Positions 24,497 to 36,843 of a stretch of DNA of 64,000 nt are shown in pieces (within the stretch, counting starts at the first letter, position 1; each line of letters begins with the position of its first letter). Made by a program: the position numbers and the translations under genes. Source of the DNA: Caldisericota bacterium. GTDB lineage: Bacteria > Caldisericota > JANLFM01. A model generated the notes under the pieces. The model had not been told where the DNA came from. It saw nothing but the letters and a program-made list of their open reading frames with translations, and did no database searches. The stretch spans positions 124,001 to 188,000 of the forward strand of contig JANLFL010000003.1 in assembly GCA_024655965.1 (NCBI GenBank), written 5' to 3'.

Positions 24497-25626
24497 GAAT
24501 AAGGAAAAGGATCCTGGCAATCATGAAGAAGGAATTCGTTCATATCATCAGGGATCCCATTTCCCTTTCCGTGATCATTGTCCTTCCAGTTCTCCTCTTG
24601 TTCCTCTTCGGGTATGCGGTCTCCTCTGATGTGAAACACATCTCCACCGCCCTTCTCGATCTGGACGAAACCGAAGGGAGCTTCCAGGTGAGCCAGCATT
24701 TTTTTCAATCCGGTTACTTCGATTTTGCCTACAAGGTGGAAAATTTTCAGGAGCTGGCTCAACTTATCGATTCCGGAAAAGCCAAGTGCGGCTTGGTGAT
24801 TCCCAGAAATTTCAGCTTTAGTCTCAACCGGGGGAAAGGGGCTGAAGTGCAGATAATCATCGATGGCTCAAATCCCACCATTGCCCAGACCGCTTTATTT
24901 TCCGCTCAGGCGATCGTCCAGGATTTTAACCTGACCATTTCCGCGCAAATGGCAAGGAGGACCGGGGCCCAGCTTTCTTTTGTTCCCGTGGACCTGGAAT
25001 CCCGGGTTTGGTACAACCCCAGCCTGGAGAGTCTAAATTTCAACATCCCGGGGCTTGTTGGGGTGATCCTCCAGACTTTGAGCATCAATCTCACCGCCTT
25101 CGCCGTGGTTAAGGAGAAAGAGAGGGGCACGATAGAAACCCTGATCGTCACCCCCATGAAGCCTCTGGAGTTGATGCTCGGAAAAATAATTCCCTACATG
25201 GCACTCGCTTTCGGTATTTCCACCCTCGTTCTGGCAGTGGCTGTCTTCTGGTTCAATGTTCCCTTTTCTGGAAGCCTCCTCCTCTATTTTTTCCTGACCT
25301 TTTTATTTCTGGCCAGTTCACTGGGGATTGGCCTTCTGGTCTCCACGGTTTCCGGGAACCAATTCCAGGCAATGCAAATTTCCAGTTTTGTCCTTCTCCC
25401 CTCATTGATCCTCTCGGGGTTCATCTTTCCCGTGGAGGCGATGCCGGTGGCAATTCAATGGGTTGCCTGGTGTCTCCCTTTGACTCATTTCCTTCCCATT
25501 TTGAGGGGCTTAATATTAAAAGGGGTGGGAATCGCTTATTTATATCCCGATGTGATCTGGCTTTTCATTTTTTCCATTTTCATGGTCCTTTTCAGCTCCC
25601 TGAGGTTTCAAAAGCGTTTAACTTGA
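24493..25626 (+). CDS. ABC-2 type permease (YbhS/YhhJ-like)
   Basis: This 377-residue permease has an N-terminal RKEF/KKEFVHIIRDP-type amphipathic segment, a first membrane helix, an extracytoplasmic domain of about 130 residues, and five further helices in the C-terminal half (KEKERGTIETLIVTPM before the second helix). This is the ABC-2 layout of YbhS/YbhR. Only one permease gene is present where E. coli has two, so it would have to form a homodimer. TTG 24493 overlaps the previous stop (TTGA); ATG 24523 is an alternative. Confidence 0.85.
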   Translation: MRIRKRILAIMKKEFVHIIRDPISLSVIIVLPVLLLFLFGYAVSSDVKHISTALLDLDETEGSFQVSQHFFQSGYFDFAYKVENFQELAQLIDSGKAKCGLVIPRNFSFSLNRGKGAEVQIIIDGSNPTIAQTALFSAQAIVQDFNLTISAQMARRTGAQLSFVPVDLESRVWYNPSLESLNFNIPGLVGVILQTLSINLTAFAVVKEKERGTIETLIVTPMKPLELMLGKIIPYMALAFGISTLVLAVAVFWFNVPFSGSLLLYFFLTFLFLASSLGIGLLVSTVSGNQFQAMQISSFVLLPSLILSGFIFPVEAMPVAIQWVAWCLPLTHFLPILRGLILKGVGIAYLYPDVIWLFIFSIFMVLFSSLRFQKRLT

Positions 25627-25700
25627 AAAAGGCTTTTCTTTTTTTGGCGGGGAACCTTTTTCCCTAAGCCTTCCCAATACCCCCCAATTGGTTTTTGGGA

Positions 25701-25706
25701 TATAAT
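25701..25706 (+). promoter_or_regulatory. -10 box of the uvrBAC operon
   Basis: A perfect TATAAT lies 15 bases before ATG 25722. The transcript would begin near 25713, leaving a leader of about 9 bases without a ribosome site and excluding the upstream ATG 25710 as the start. Confidence 0.55.
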
Positions 25707-25721
25707 AGAATGTTAAACTTT

Positions 25722-27698
25722 ATGAATTTTAAGCTTGTTTCCGACTACCAACCGAAGGGGGACCAACCGCAGGCCATCGAGGGTTTGGTTGATGGTTTGC
25801 GGAAAGGTTTTCGTTTCCAAACTCTCCTCGGTGTAACCGGGAGCGGCAAAACCTACACCATGGCAAACGTAATTGCCAGAATGAACCGTCCGACCCTTGT
25901 CCTTGCTCACAACAAGACCCTTGCCGCCCAGTTATACGCGGAATTCCGTTCCCTTTTTCCCGAAAACGCGGTGGAGTATTTCGTCAGTTATTACGATTAT
26001 TACCAGCCCGAGGCATACATTCCCCAGAGCGACCTTTACATCGAAAAGGAAGCTACCATTAATGAGGAATTGGACCGTCTGAGATTTTCCACGGCGAAAT
26101 CCTTGATCGAAAGAAGGGATGTAATAGTGGTCGCTTCCGTGTCCTGCATTTACGGCCTTGATGCTCCGGAAAGCTTTTTGAACGAAGCCCTGTACATCAA
26201 ATCCGGGGACTATATGGAGAGGGACTTCTTTTTGAGGCGCCTGGTGGATATGCAATATGAGAGGAACGACATTGAGCTCAAAAGGGGTCGGTTTAGGGTA
26301 AGGGGTGACACCGTGGAGGTGATCCCTTCTAATTCCCAGCAGGGGATAAGGGTGGAGTTCTTTGGGGATCAAATCGAAAGGATCACAGAAATTGATCCCT
26401 TGTTGGGCAAAAAATTGAGGTCCCTGCCCGCTTTTCTCTTTTATCCCGCAAAGCACTTCGTCACCGGGTATGAAAAGAGGTTCTCTGCCCTTTCAAGCAT
26501 TGAGGAGGAATTAAAGGAAAGGCTTGCGGAACTAAAATCTCAAGGTAAGCTCCTTGAAGCTTATCGCCTAGAGCAGCGGACAAAGATGGATCTCGAGATG
26601 CTCCGGGAATTTGGTTATTGCCCGGGGATCGAGAATTACTCCCGCCATCTTGCCGGGAGAAAACCGGGGGAAAGGCCTTCATGTCTAATTGATTACTTTC
26701 CCAAGGATTTCCTCACCTTCATTGACGAATCCCACATCACCGTCCCTCAACTGGTGGGTATGTACGAGGGGGATCGATCCCGAAAAGAAACCCTGGTGGA
26801 GTTTGGGTTCCGACTCCCCTCCTGTCTGGATAACCGGCCTTTGAAATGGGATGAATTCCTCAGCCTTTTGAACCAGGTCATTTTTGTCTCCGCAACCCCG
26901 GGACCATTTGAGCTTCAGAAATCCCAGCAGGTGGTGGAACAATTGATCCGTCCCACAGGCCTCGTCGATCCTGAAATTGAGGTCAGGCCAATGGAAGGAG
27001 CGATAGACGATTTAATCGAAGAAATTAAAATCCGCTCCCAAAAAGGTGAGAGAGTCCTGGTGACAACCCTAACTAAAAGGATGGCTGAGGAACTGAGCGA
27101 TTATCTTACCGAACTTGGCTTGAAAGTAAAATACCTTCATTCGGAAATCGACACCATTAACCGGGTAGTCCTGCTTCGGGACCTGAGGAGGGGGAAATAC
27201 GATTGCCTGGTTGGGGTAAACCTTCTGAGGGAAGGGCTTGACCTGCCTGAAGTGTCCTTGATGGCCATCCTTGATGCCGACAGGGAGGGCTTTTTGCGCT
27301 CTGAACGGTCGCTGATTCAAATGATTGGAAGGACGGCCCGGAATGTTTCCGGAAAAGTTTTGATGTATGCGGATTCGATCACCGAGTCCATGAGCAAGGC
27401 CATTTTGGAGACTAACCGGAGGCGCATGAAGCAGGTGGAGTACAATCAGAAGCACAATATCCGCCCTGAATCCATCCGAAAAGCGATCCATGACCTTTTG
27501 GAGGTCCTTCCGGGTCAGTTAGTTGAGGAAGAATTACCCCTCCCCAAACCGGAAGCCCTGACGGCTGAGGAAGCTCAATTCCTGATCATGCACCTCGAAG
27601 AGGAAATGATGATGGCCGCGGAAATCCTGGAATTTGAAAAGGCGGCCCAGATCAGGGATCGGATTTTTGAACTGAAGAGCAAAATGGGGATCAAATGA
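25722..27698 (+). CDS. uvrB: Excinuclease ABC subunit B
   Basis: This helicase-like damage-verification subunit of nucleotide excision repair has about 658 residues. It has Walker A GVTGSGKT near residue 40, the [12 protein letters not shown] beta-hairpin region that follows, DESH as the Walker B-type motif, helicase motifs QMIGRTARN, and a C-terminal UVR motif that contacts UvrC. ATG 25722 gives the typical [16 protein letters not shown]-like start. Its stop overlaps the uvrA start (ATGA). Confidence 0.97.
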   Translation: MNFKLVSDYQPKGDQPQAIEGLVDGLRKGFRFQTLLGVTGSGKTYTMANVIARMNRPTLVLAHNKTLAAQLYAEFRSLFPENAVEYFVSYYDYYQPEAYIPQSDLYIEKEATINEELDRLRFSTAKSLIERRDVIVVASVSCIYGLDAPESFLNEALYIKSGDYMERDFFLRRLVDMQYERNDIELKRGRFRVRGDTVEVIPSNSQQGIRVEFFGDQIERITEIDPLLGKKLRSLPAFLFYPAKHFVTGYEKRFSALSSIEEELKERLAELKSQGKLLEAYRLEQRTKMDLEMLREFGYCPGIENYSRHLAGRKPGERPSCLIDYFPKDFLTFIDESHITVPQLVGMYEGDRSRKETLVEFGFRLPSCLDNRPLKWDEFLSLLNQVIFVSATPGPFELQKSQQVVEQLIRPTGLVDPEIEVRPMEGAIDDLIEEIKIRSQKGERVLVTTLTKRMAEELSDYLTELGLKVKYLHSEIDTINRVVLLRDLRRGKYDCLVGVNLLREGLDLPEVSLMAILDADREGFLRSERSLIQMIGRTARNVSGKVLMYADSITESMSKAILETNRRRMKQVEYNQKHNIRPESIRKAIHDLLEVLPGQLVEEELPLPKPEALTAEEAQFLIMHLEEEMMMAAEILEFEKAAQIRDRIFELKSKMGIK

Positions 27699-30523
27699 AC
27701 AAGCATATTTTTATCAAAGGCGCCCGGGAGCACAACCTGAAAAACATTGATCTTGAAATCCCCAGGGATAGGTTGGTGGTAATTACCGGCATCTCCGGAT
27801 CCGGGAAGTCCTCCCTGGCCTTCGATACCCTTTATGCCGAAGGGCAGAGACGTTATGTGGAGTCACTTTCCGCCTACGCCAGGCAATTCCTGGGATTGAT
27901 GGAAAAACCTGATGTGGACTACATCGAAGGGCTTTCTCCGGCGATCGCCATCGATCAGAGAAGTGCCTCCCATAACCCTCGCTCCACCGTGGGAACGATA
28001 ACCGAAATTTACGATTACCTTAGGTTGCTTTATGCCCGAATCGCCACTCCCTTCTGTCCAAATTGCGGGCACAAAATTGAAAGACAAACTCTTCAGCAGA
28101 TCGTGGACTTTCTCCTTTCCTCTTATTCTGGAAGAAGGGTTGAGGTTTTCGCTCCCATCGTGAGGGGAAAAAAGGGGGAATTTCGCTCCCTCCTTGAGGA
28201 CATTCGCAAGCAGGGTTTCGTGAGAGCAAGAGTCGATGGGAAGGTATATGATCTTTCGGAAGAAATTCCTCTGGGCAGGTATGAGCAGCATTCCATCGAA
28301 ATCATTGTCGATAGGTTGGTGATAAAGGAAGAGATCCGAATGCGGCTTACCGATTCCATCGAGACTGCCTTAAAGCTCGCTCAAGGGCTGGTCCTGATTT
28401 CATCCGAGGGCGAGGAAAGGATTTTTTCCGAGAAATTTTCCTGTCCGGAATGTGGCACCTCAATCGCGGAAGTCACCCCCAGGCTTTTCTCTTTCAATTC
28501 CCCTTACGGTGCCTGCCCGACCTGCGACGGCCTTGGGGTAAAAAAGGAAATCGATCCCGATAAAGTGATCGTTGACCGGAACCTTTCTATCTCCGAAGGG
28601 GCCATCGAGGTTTGGGAATCAGATTACCATTATCAGATGCTGCGGAGCCTGGTGGAGGATTTCGGCTACACAACTCACACACCGATCTCCCAGATGGATC
28701 CACAAGTTGTGAACATGATCCTTTACGGGACAAAGGAAAAGAGGGTGACCTTCCGGTACACCGATCCTCTGGGGCGGGAGCATGTTTCCCGGATGCCCTT
28801 TGAAGGGATCATCCCCAATTTAGAAAGGCGCTACCGCCAGAGCGAAAGCCAAGCCGTCAGGGAGGAAATTGAATCTTTCATGACCGCAACCCTTTGCCCC
28901 ACCTGCCAGGGGAAGAGGTTAAAGAAGGAAGCCCTATCCTTTTTCATAAATGGCCTAAACATTTCCCAATTGACGGAGATGACCATAAAGGAGGCTTTCG
29001 AGTTTTTTGAGAAGCTCGAGCTCCCTCCCAAAGAGGCCCTCATCTCCCACCAGATTCTGAAAGAGATCAAATCCCGTCTCCGGTTTTTGCTTGACGTGGG
29101 CCTTTCCTACCTGAGCCTCGACCGTCCTGCGGAAACCCTTGCCGGAGGGGAAGCTCAGAGGTTGAGGCTGGCCACTCAGGTTGGGTCAGGGTTGGTTGGG
29201 GTCCTTTATGTGCTTGATGAGCCATCAATCGGGCTTCACCCCAGGGACAACTCCCGGCTTCTGAACACTTTAAAGAGATTGAGGGACCTGGGGAACACCG
29301 TTGTCGTGGTGGAACACGATGAGCAAACAATTAGGGCTGCTGATTATTTGATAGATATTGGCCCGGGGGCTGGAGTTCACGGGGGCTTCGTGGTTTGTTC
29401 CGGAAGCCTTGAGGATATCCTCCGGGAACCAAACTCCCTTACCGGAAAGTACCTGAAAAGAGAACTTACGATCCCGGTCCCTTCAAACAGGAGAAAGGGA
29501 AGTGGAAAATGGTTGTGGATCAAAGGAGCGAGGGAACACAACTTAAAAGACATAGACGTGGGCTTTCCCCTTGGGACTTTCATTTGCGTAACGGGGGTCT
29601 CTGGCTCCGGGAAAAGCACCCTGGTAAACGATATCCTTTTCCGCGCCCTGGCGAGGAAATTTTACCGGTACAAGGAAAGGCCAGGGGCATTCAGGGCTAT
29701 TGAAGGAGTTGAAAACCTGGACAAGGTAATAATTGTTGACCAATCGCCCATAGGCAGGACTCCAAGGTCAAATCCCGCCACCTACATCGGGGTTTTCGAC
29801 CACATCCGGGATTTCTATTCCCAATTGCCGGAAGCCAGGGTTCGTGGATACCAGAAAGGGCGTTTCAGCTTCAATGTTCGAGGGGGTCGTTGTGAGGCCT
29901 GCAGGGGTGAAGGGATAATTCGGATCGAGATGGTTTTCCTTCCCGACGTTTACGTCCCCTGCGACGTATGCAAAGGCCGGAGGTATAACCGGGAAACCCT
30001 GGAAGTGAAATACCGCGGGAAAAGCATTGCTGATGTGCTGGACATGACTGTGGAGGAAGCCCTGGAGTTCTTTCAAAACATCCCTCCCATTAGAAGGAAA
30101 CTCCAACTGCTTTCCGATGTGGGCCTGGGATATATCAGGCTGGGGCAGCCTGCAACGACCCTTTCTGGTGGCGAAGCCCAGCGGATCAAGTTGACCGCGG
30201 AGCTTTCCAAGAGGGATACCGGAAGGACCCTTTACATTCTTGATGAGCCCACCACCGGGTTGCATTTCGCGGACGTTCAGAGGCTCCTGGATGTCCTTAA
30301 TCGTTTGGTAGATGCTCAGAACACCGTGATCGTCATAGAACACAACCTCGATGTAATCAAGTGTGCTGACTGGATCATCGATCTTGGGCCCGAAGGGGGA
30401 GACGAAGGAGGAAGGGTGATTTTTACGGGAACTCCGGAAGAGATCGTCTCCTGTAAAGATAGCTACACGGGGCAATTTTTGAAGGAATTTTTGAACCCTG
30501 AAAGGGAGAAGGTCCATGCCTGA
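27695..30523 (+). CDS. uvrA: Excinuclease ABC subunit A
   Basis: This 942-residue damage-recognition ATPase has two ABC modules, with Walker A GISGSGKS near residue 32 and GVSGSGKS near residue 635. Zinc cysteine clusters include CPECGTS...CPTC and CEACRGEG...CDVCKG, and signatures are LAGGEAQR and LSGGEAQR. The [20 protein letters not shown]-type start is standard. It overlaps uvrB by 4 bases and uvrC by 8 bases. Confidence 0.97.
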   Translation: MNKHIFIKGAREHNLKNIDLEIPRDRLVVITGISGSGKSSLAFDTLYAEGQRRYVESLSAYARQFLGLMEKPDVDYIEGLSPAIAIDQRSASHNPRSTVGTITEIYDYLRLLYARIATPFCPNCGHKIERQTLQQIVDFLLSSYSGRRVEVFAPIVRGKKGEFRSLLEDIRKQGFVRARVDGKVYDLSEEIPLGRYEQHSIEIIVDRLVIKEEIRMRLTDSIETALKLAQGLVLISSEGEERIFSEKFSCPECGTSIAEVTPRLFSFNSPYGACPTCDGLGVKKEIDPDKVIVDRNLSISEGAIEVWESDYHYQMLRSLVEDFGYTTHTPISQMDPQVVNMILYGTKEKRVTFRYTDPLGREHVSRMPFEGIIPNLERRYRQSESQAVREEIESFMTATLCPTCQGKRLKKEALSFFINGLNISQLTEMTIKEAFEFFEKLELPPKEALISHQILKEIKSRLRFLLDVGLSYLSLDRPAETLAGGEAQRLRLATQVGSGLVGVLYVLDEPSIGLHPRDNSRLLNTLKRLRDLGNTVVVVEHDEQTIRAADYLIDIGPGAGVHGGFVVCSGSLEDILREPNSLTGKYLKRELTIPVPSNRRKGSGKWLWIKGAREHNLKDIDVGFPLGTFICVTGVSGSGKSTLVNDILFRALARKFYRYKERPGAFRAIEGVENLDKVIIVDQSPIGRTPRSNPATYIGVFDHIRDFYSQLPEARVRGYQKGRFSFNVRGGRCEACRGEGIIRIEMVFLPDVYVPCDVCKGRRYNRETLEVKYRGKSIADVLDMTVEEALEFFQNIPPIRRKLQLLSDVGLGYIRLGQPATTLSGGEAQRIKLTAELSKRDTGRTLYILDEPTTGLHFADVQRLLDVLNRLVDAQNTVIVIEHNLDVIKCADWIIDLGPEGGDEGGRVIFTGTPEEIVSCKDSYTGQFLKEFLNPEREKVHA

Positions 30524-32342
30524 AGAAAACCCTCCTTGGCTCGAGAAAGCCCTCTCCCTTCCCGATTCCCCTGGGGTTTACCAATTTTTTGATCGGGAAG
30601 GAAAATGCATTTACGTGGGGAAAGCCTCCTCCCTTAAACAGAGGATAAAGGCTTACCTTCAGAGGGGTTCGGGGTTTTCGGAAAAAGCGATGTTAATCAG
30701 GGAGAAGGCTGTGGACCTGACATTCACAGTTACGGGAAACGTTCCTGAAGCGATGATCCTCGAGTCAACTCTGGTGAAAGAATTGAAGCCCCTTTTTAAC
30801 GTCAAACTCAAGGATGACAAGCGTTTCCCCTACCTTGAGGTTTCCCTGAGCCAGCAATTTCCAAGGATCTCGATTGTCAGAAGCTTCAAAAAAGGGGATG
30901 ATCGATATTTCGGGCCTTTCACCGAAGCCAAAGCCTTGCGGAAGACAATTCGGACAATTAAGGAAATTTTTAAGATTCCCTCTTGCCGGGTTCCTCTTCC
31001 AGGGAAAAATCCCCGCGCTCCCTGCCTGGAGTATCAGATTAAGAGATGTTCAGCCCCATGCGCTGGTTTGATTTCCCAGGAGGAATACCAAGAAGCGGTT
31101 AAAGAGATGATCCTGTTTCTTGAAGGTAAGACCCCAACCCTGATCGGAAACCTGGAGAACCGAATGAACCAGGAGGTAAGAAGGCTAAATTTCGAGGGGG
31201 CAGCCAAAATCCGGGATCAGATTTTTGCCTTGAAAAAGATCTGGGAAAAGCAAGTGGTCTTCTCCCATGCTCCTTTAAACCGCGACTTAGTGGGCTTTTA
31301 CCTGGAGGGAGGGGAAGGCTGCCTTTCGATTTTAAGGGTTCGACACGGAAAACTTTTCGGGTCAGACCATTTCATTTTGACCCAGGCAGAGGGCGAGGAT
31401 TTTTCCGATCTCCAATTTGTTTCCCTCACCCAGTATTATGAGAGAACCTTGGATGTTCCCACAGAGGTAATTGTAAAATTAAGGAAAGAAGCCAGGGAAG
31501 CCTTGAAGAGGTGGATGGAGGCCAAAAAGGGGGTTCGAGTTTCCTTTCCCCAACCTCGTGGAGAAGCGAAAAAACAACTTGAGATCGCCCAGCAAAACGC
31601 TAAGGAGCAACTCAAACTTTTTTTGAAAACCAGGGAAGCACGAGGTGAAGGGGATTTACTTCTTCAAAGGGTCCAACAGGACCTTGGACTTTCCTCTCTC
31701 CCCCTGAAAATTGAGGGTTATGACATTTCCAATCTCGGAATTAAAGAAGCGGTTGGGGCAAAGGTCCTTTTTCGAAATGGGGAAAGGGATGTATCCGGTT
31801 TCCGACATTTTAAAGTTCGCTTGAGAGGCCAAAACGATTACGCCATGATCCAGGAGATTCTTGAAAGGAGACTCTCCTCCAAGGAGGAACTCCCAAATCT
31901 AATCCTCATTGACGGTGGCCTCGGTCACCTCCATGCTGCTTTGGAGGTCGTTAAGAATTTTGGGAAAAAAATCGATGTAATCTCCCTGGCAAAGGGGAAA
32001 GAGCTGGTTTTTTCTCCCCAGTTTCCTGAACCCCTGGAATTCGAGCCTGGATCCCCTTCCTTAAAACTTCTTCAAAGGGTAAGGGATGAAGCACATCGAT
32101 TCGCCAATTCCTTTCAAAGGAAAACGAAGGAAAGGAAAATCAGAAGGTCAAAGCTTGAGGAAATCCCGGGGATCGGAGTCTCCAAGAAAAGCCTCCTTTT
32201 ACGGGCTTTTGGCTCCCTCCGGGCTTTGGAGAATGCCTCTTTCCTTCAAATTGCCAGCATCCCCGGAATTGGGGAAAAGAGCGCCCAAAAAATTTATACT
32301 TATTTACACCGGAATATGGACACGGAGGAAAAGAGTTCATGA
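30516..32342 (+). CDS. uvrC: Excinuclease ABC subunit C
   Basis: This 608-residue dual-incision nuclease has an N-terminal GIY-YIG domain (PGVYQFF...IYVGKA), a cysteine region, a central UVR motif, an RNase H-like domain ([15 protein letters not shown]) and a C-terminal HhH pair ([18 protein letters not shown]). It is the third gene of uvrB-uvrA-uvrC, an order in which all three subunits are co-transcribed. Confidence 0.96.
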   Translation: MPEENPPWLEKALSLPDSPGVYQFFDREGKCIYVGKASSLKQRIKAYLQRGSGFSEKAMLIREKAVDLTFTVTGNVPEAMILESTLVKELKPLFNVKLKDDKRFPYLEVSLSQQFPRISIVRSFKKGDDRYFGPFTEAKALRKTIRTIKEIFKIPSCRVPLPGKNPRAPCLEYQIKRCSAPCAGLISQEEYQEAVKEMILFLEGKTPTLIGNLENRMNQEVRRLNFEGAAKIRDQIFALKKIWEKQVVFSHAPLNRDLVGFYLEGGEGCLSILRVRHGKLFGSDHFILTQAEGEDFSDLQFVSLTQYYERTLDVPTEVIVKLRKEAREALKRWMEAKKGVRVSFPQPRGEAKKQLEIAQQNAKEQLKLFLKTREARGEGDLLLQRVQQDLGLSSLPLKIEGYDISNLGIKEAVGAKVLFRNGERDVSGFRHFKVRLRGQNDYAMIQEILERRLSSKEELPNLILIDGGLGHLHAALEVVKNFGKKIDVISLAKGKELVFSPQFPEPLEFEPGSPSLKLLQRVRDEAHRFANSFQRKTKERKIRRSKLEEIPGIGVSKKSLLLRAFGSLRALENASFLQIASIPGIGEKSAQKIYTYLHRNMDTEEKSS

Positions 32343-32854
32343 AAAAATATTCGGTTGAGACCGATTGGGGATGGGTTAATGTTGTCTTCACCGAAAAGGG
32401 ATTATATTCTTCCACCCTTCCCCAGAAATCCCCCGAGGACAGGGATTTCGTTTTGCTTCCTTTGTCTTTACCCATTCCCGGGGACATCCCCAACATCTTC
32501 CTGGCTTTAGAGCTAATTAGGCTTTATTTCCACGGGGAACCGGTGGAGTTCCGACGGGTCAAACTAGACTTTTCCGGGTATAGCCTTTTTTCCCGGAAGG
32601 TTTTTTCCAATTTGAGGAAGGTTCCTTATGGTGGATTAATTTCCTATAAAGCGTTAGCGAGGATGTCCGGATTTGAAAAGGCTTCAAGGGGAGTTGGCGC
32701 TGCCCTGAGGACTAACCGTTTTTTAATTCTTGTACCCTGCCATAGGGTTTTAAAAAGCGACGGAGGGCTTGGAGGTTTCTCTCTGGGCCTGGAGTGGAAA
32801 AGGAAGCTTTTATTCTGGGAGAGTTTCGTAAAGGAGACCCAAAGTGCTCATTAG
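32339..32854 (+). CDS. ogt: Methylated-DNA-protein-cysteine methyltransferase
   Basis: This 171-residue protein has the alkyl-acceptor motif PCHRV (Cys134) and the following GGLGGFSLGLEWK segment of Ogt/AGT enzymes, which repair O6-alkylguanine in a single suicidal transfer. The HTH region (PYGGLISYKALARMSG) is intact. ATG 32339 overlaps the uvrC stop, so it belongs to the repair operon. Confidence 0.9.
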   Translation: MKKYSVETDWGWVNVVFTEKGLYSSTLPQKSPEDRDFVLLPLSLPIPGDIPNIFLALELIRLYFHGEPVEFRRVKLDFSGYSLFSRKVFSNLRKVPYGGLISYKALARMSGFEKASRGVGAALRTNRFLILVPCHRVLKSDGGLGGFSLGLEWKRKLLFWESFVKETQSAH

Positions 32855-33188
32855 GCTCATCCTGAATACCCTGGCTTTCTTGTTTACCGCTTACATCCTC
32901 CGGGAGTTCGGGCTCGGTTTTCATGTGGAAAATTTTTGGTGGGCCCTTCTTGCGGCTTTAATTATCGGGTTCTTCAATTCCGCGATTAAGCCGATCCTCG
33001 TTCTTTTAACTCTCCCTCTTTCCATCATTACTTTTGGCCTTTTTGCAGTGCTATTAAATGCCCTTCTCTTTTACCTTGCGGTCTCCATAACCCCTGGGGT
33101 CTTCGTAGACAGTTTCTGGACAGCTTTAGCGGGAATGCTTTTGTATTCCGTATTTTCCACCATGTTCTCTCATATGTTTGGTAAATGA
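32844..33188 (+). CDS. Phage-holin-4 / YvlD-family small membrane protein
   Basis: This 114-residue protein has four hydrophobic helices and the GFFNSAIKPILVLLTLPL segment typical of the PF04020 (YvlD) family. The function is unknown; despite the family name it is a chromosomal housekeeping-type protein. GTG 32844 overlaps the alkyltransferase gene by 11 bases, and the stop overlaps the yvcK start. Confidence 0.8.
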   Translation: MLIRLILNTLAFLFTAYILREFGLGFHVENFWWALLAALIIGFFNSAIKPILVLLTLPLSIITFGLFAVLLNALLFYLAVSITPGVFVDSFWTALAGMLLYSVFSTMFSHMFGK

Positions 33189-34516
33189 GGGCTTTTAAGG
33201 AAAGAGCAAAAAGAATTTTTAAATGGCTATACCCCGGAATGAGGGTAAAGCGATGGCTTCTCCTCATGGGGCTTGGCTTATTGCTCTTGGTTTGTGCGGT
33301 GGTTTTATATTTTCTCGATTGGATGGTCCTTTTAAGGATTAAAACTGCTCTATCTTACTTTTTTGCCCAGTTGCCCTTTTCCCCCCTTTCCGAACCATGG
33401 CGGGAGATAATTGCCACCGTTCTCCTCCTTTTTTCTGCGGGGCTGATCATTTTGGGGCTTTCAAAGCTGATCGAGTCGCTGGTGACCGTGATTTTACCTG
33501 AACATCCCGAGAGGCTTTCGGAGATTGTTTTTGAGAAAAGGCGGGGTAAAAAGGGGTTTAAAATCATCGCCCTCGGGGGAGGGACGGGCTTATCCACCCT
33601 CTTGAGGGGCTTGAAGCTTTTGCCCTGCGAACCTCTTGCGGTGGTCACCGTCGCCGATGACGGGGGATCCTCCGGGAGGTTGAGGAAGGAACTTGGGATC
33701 TTGCCTCCCGGAGATATCAGGAACTGCCTGGTTGCCCTTTCGGATACCGAGCCTTTGATGGAGGAACTTTTTCAATACCGATTTCAAAAGGGAGAATCCC
33801 TTGGGGGACACAATTTCGGGAACATCTTCATAGCCGCCCTGACCGAGGTAACAGGCGACTTCGGGAGGGCAGTGGTGGCCGCTTCCGACGTGCTTCGAGT
33901 AAAAGGACAAGCTCTTCCCTTCACCCTTGACGATGTTACCCTGGAAGCGGAATTCTTCGATGGCACCCGGGAAGAAGGGGAGACAAAGATTAGAGGTGCG
34001 GGAAAGAAGATAAAAAAGCTTTTCCTGAAGCCCCAAAACACGAGACCACTGCCCGGTTTAATCGATCAGATTAGGCAGGCGGACGTGATCCTGATCGGTC
34101 CGGGTAGTCTTTTTACGAGCATCATTCCTCCTTTCCTTCAGAAAGAGGTGTCGGAAGCGGTAAGGGAGGCAAACTGCCCCCGGATTTTCATTTCCAACAT
34201 TATGACCGAGCACGGGGAGACAGACGGCTTTTCCGTGAGCGACCATCTGAAAATCCTCTTTGAGCATGCAGGAGGGAGGGTTTGCGATTATTGCGTTATC
34301 AGCACCACCCCCATATCTCCCGATGTCCTGGAACGTTACCGGATGGAGGAAGCTGAACCGGTAAAGATCGACTTGCCCCAGGTAAGGTCCCTGGGAGTTC
34401 AGCCCGTGTTAGCGGATTTGACCAGAAGCGATTCCGTCCTCCGTCATGATCCGGAAAAACTTGCCAGGGTCTTGTGGAAAATTATCCTCCAGAGAAAACG
34501 GGAAAAGGGGAGGTGA
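33185..34516 (+). CDS. yvcK: YvcK/CofD-family gluconeogenesis factor with N-terminal membrane anchor
   Basis: This 443-residue protein has the YvcK core: ALGGGTGLSTLLRGLK near residue 125, TVADDGGSSGRLR, LGGHNFGN and a GPGSLFTS motif. YvcK proteins bind UDP-sugars and link carbon metabolism to wall synthesis. The first about 110 residues carry two hydrophobic helices that the B. subtilis protein lacks, so this version should be membrane-anchored. It directly precedes rpoN by 4 bases. Confidence 0.9.
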   Translation: MRAFKERAKRIFKWLYPGMRVKRWLLLMGLGLLLLVCAVVLYFLDWMVLLRIKTALSYFFAQLPFSPLSEPWREIIATVLLLFSAGLIILGLSKLIESLVTVILPEHPERLSEIVFEKRRGKKGFKIIALGGGTGLSTLLRGLKLLPCEPLAVVTVADDGGSSGRLRKELGILPPGDIRNCLVALSDTEPLMEELFQYRFQKGESLGGHNFGNIFIAALTEVTGDFGRAVVAASDVLRVKGQALPFTLDDVTLEAEFFDGTREEGETKIRGAGKKIKKLFLKPQNTRPLPGLIDQIRQADVILIGPGSLFTSIIPPFLQKEVSEAVREANCPRIFISNIMTEHGETDGFSVSDHLKILFEHAGGRVCDYCVISTTPISPDVLERYRMEEAEPVKIDLPQVRSLGVQPVLADLTRSDSVLRHDPEKLARVLWKIILQRKREKGR

Positions 34517-34520
34517 TTAA

Positions 34521-35822
34521 TTGAACATTCCCCTAAGGCCTGACCTCTCACAGGTCCAGCAGCAACAACTTCGTTTGAGCCCCAAGCTTCAACAATCGGT
34601 TCTCATCCTCGAGCTTCCCCTGGCTGAGTTGCGGGAATTCATAAATAAGGAACTCGAGGAAAATCCTTTACTTGAGGAAGAAACTACCCCAAACGAACAG
34701 GACTTACAGGAAGATTTCGGAGTTGAGGGTGCCCAATCGGAAAGGGGTTTCCTGCAAATCCAGGCTCCCGAACCTGATTTGCACACATATCTCCGTCTTC
34801 AGCTGGGGATGCACCTATCCTCCTTGGAGGATTTATCAATTGGCGAGGAAATCATCGATTGCATAGATGATGATGGCTATTTGAGGATACCTCCCAGGGA
34901 AATTGCTCGAAGGTTAAAGGTGGAAGAAAAAAGGGTAAAGGAGGTGCTGGAAATCATCAAGACCTTTGAACCAACCGGGGTTGGGGCAAGGGACTTGAAA
35001 GAGTGCCTTCTGATTCAGCTCGAAGAAAAGGGGGAGGCCTCGCCCCTCTTAAAAGAGCTTATTCAAAACCATCTTCCCCTTCTCTCCCGGAGAAGCCAGT
35101 GGAAAAAACTTTCCCAAACCTTGAAGTGCAGCTTGAAAGAACTCCAGGATGCTTTCCAGAAGATCAGGATGCTGGAGCCAAAACCGGGAAGGCTTTTTTC
35201 CTCTTCCTCTCCTTCTTACATCATCCCGGATCTGGTGGTGAAGAAAGTTCAGGGGGAATTGTCTGTTTTCTCGAACAAGGATTATCTTCCCCGTTTAACC
35301 CTTTCCCAAACTTATAGAGAACTTTTAAAGGACGACCAAGCGGGAAAATTCCTCCGCAAAAAGCTTTCCTCTGCCAAATGGATCATTCGGTGCATTGAGA
35401 AAAGGACTGAAACCCTTGAAAAGGTGGCCGGTTTTTTGGTAAAAAGACAGGAAGATTTTTTTGAGTTCGGGGAGGCAAAATTAAAACCCCTGTCGCTTGC
35501 TGAGGTTGGAAAGGCTCTGGGGATGCATGAGTCAACAATTTCCCGGGCTATTCGAGGGAAGTATGTGGATACTCCCCTGGGGGTTTTCCCGCTCAAAGTA
35601 TTTTTAACCGGGAATACCTCAAAGAAAGCCCCGGGGCTTTCAGAAGCCTTTATCAAGGAGGAAGTAAAAAAGATCTTGAAGGAAGAGAGTAAGGAGAAGC
35701 CCTACTCCGACGAGGAGATAACCCTTCTCCTGAAAGAAAGAGGGATTTCCATTTCCAGGCGAACAGTGACAAAATACCGCCTGGAGCTTGGAATCCCTTC
35801 AAAATCTCACAGAAAGGAATGA
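34521..35822 (+). CDS. rpoN: RNA polymerase sigma-54 factor
   Basis: This 433-residue factor has an N-terminal glutamine-rich region I (LRLSPKLQQSVLILE), an acidic linker, a core-binding domain, the HTH (MHESTISRAIRGKY), and a C-terminal RpoN box SRRTVTKYR. It directs transcription from -24/-12 promoters with AAA+ activators; none is encoded in this window. The TTG start has a perfect GGAGGTGAT ribosome site. It stands 11 bases before gap. Confidence 0.95.
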   Translation: MNIPLRPDLSQVQQQQLRLSPKLQQSVLILELPLAELREFINKELEENPLLEEETTPNEQDLQEDFGVEGAQSERGFLQIQAPEPDLHTYLRLQLGMHLSSLEDLSIGEEIIDCIDDDGYLRIPPREIARRLKVEEKRVKEVLEIIKTFEPTGVGARDLKECLLIQLEEKGEASPLLKELIQNHLPLLSRRSQWKKLSQTLKCSLKELQDAFQKIRMLEPKPGRLFSSSSPSYIIPDLVVKKVQGELSVFSNKDYLPRLTLSQTYRELLKDDQAGKFLRKKLSSAKWIIRCIEKRTETLEKVAGFLVKRQEDFFEFGEAKLKPLSLAEVGKALGMHESTISRAIRGKYVDTPLGVFPLKVFLTGNTSKKAPGLSEAFIKEEVKKILKEESKEKPYSDEEITLLLKERGISISRRTVTKYRLELGIPSKSHRKE

Positions 35823-35827
35823 GGTGA

Positions 35828-36841
<1,014 letters not shown>

Positions 36842-36843
36842 CC

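Noticed and set aside
29768-30517. 249-codon minus-strand ORF inside uvrA
   Set aside because: It is the mirror of a strongly conserved uvrA coding region, with no ribosome site and no recognisable domain.
32844-33188. Prophage holin
   Set aside because: The family name mentions holin, but no phage gene is nearby and YvlD-like proteins are common chromosomal membrane proteins.
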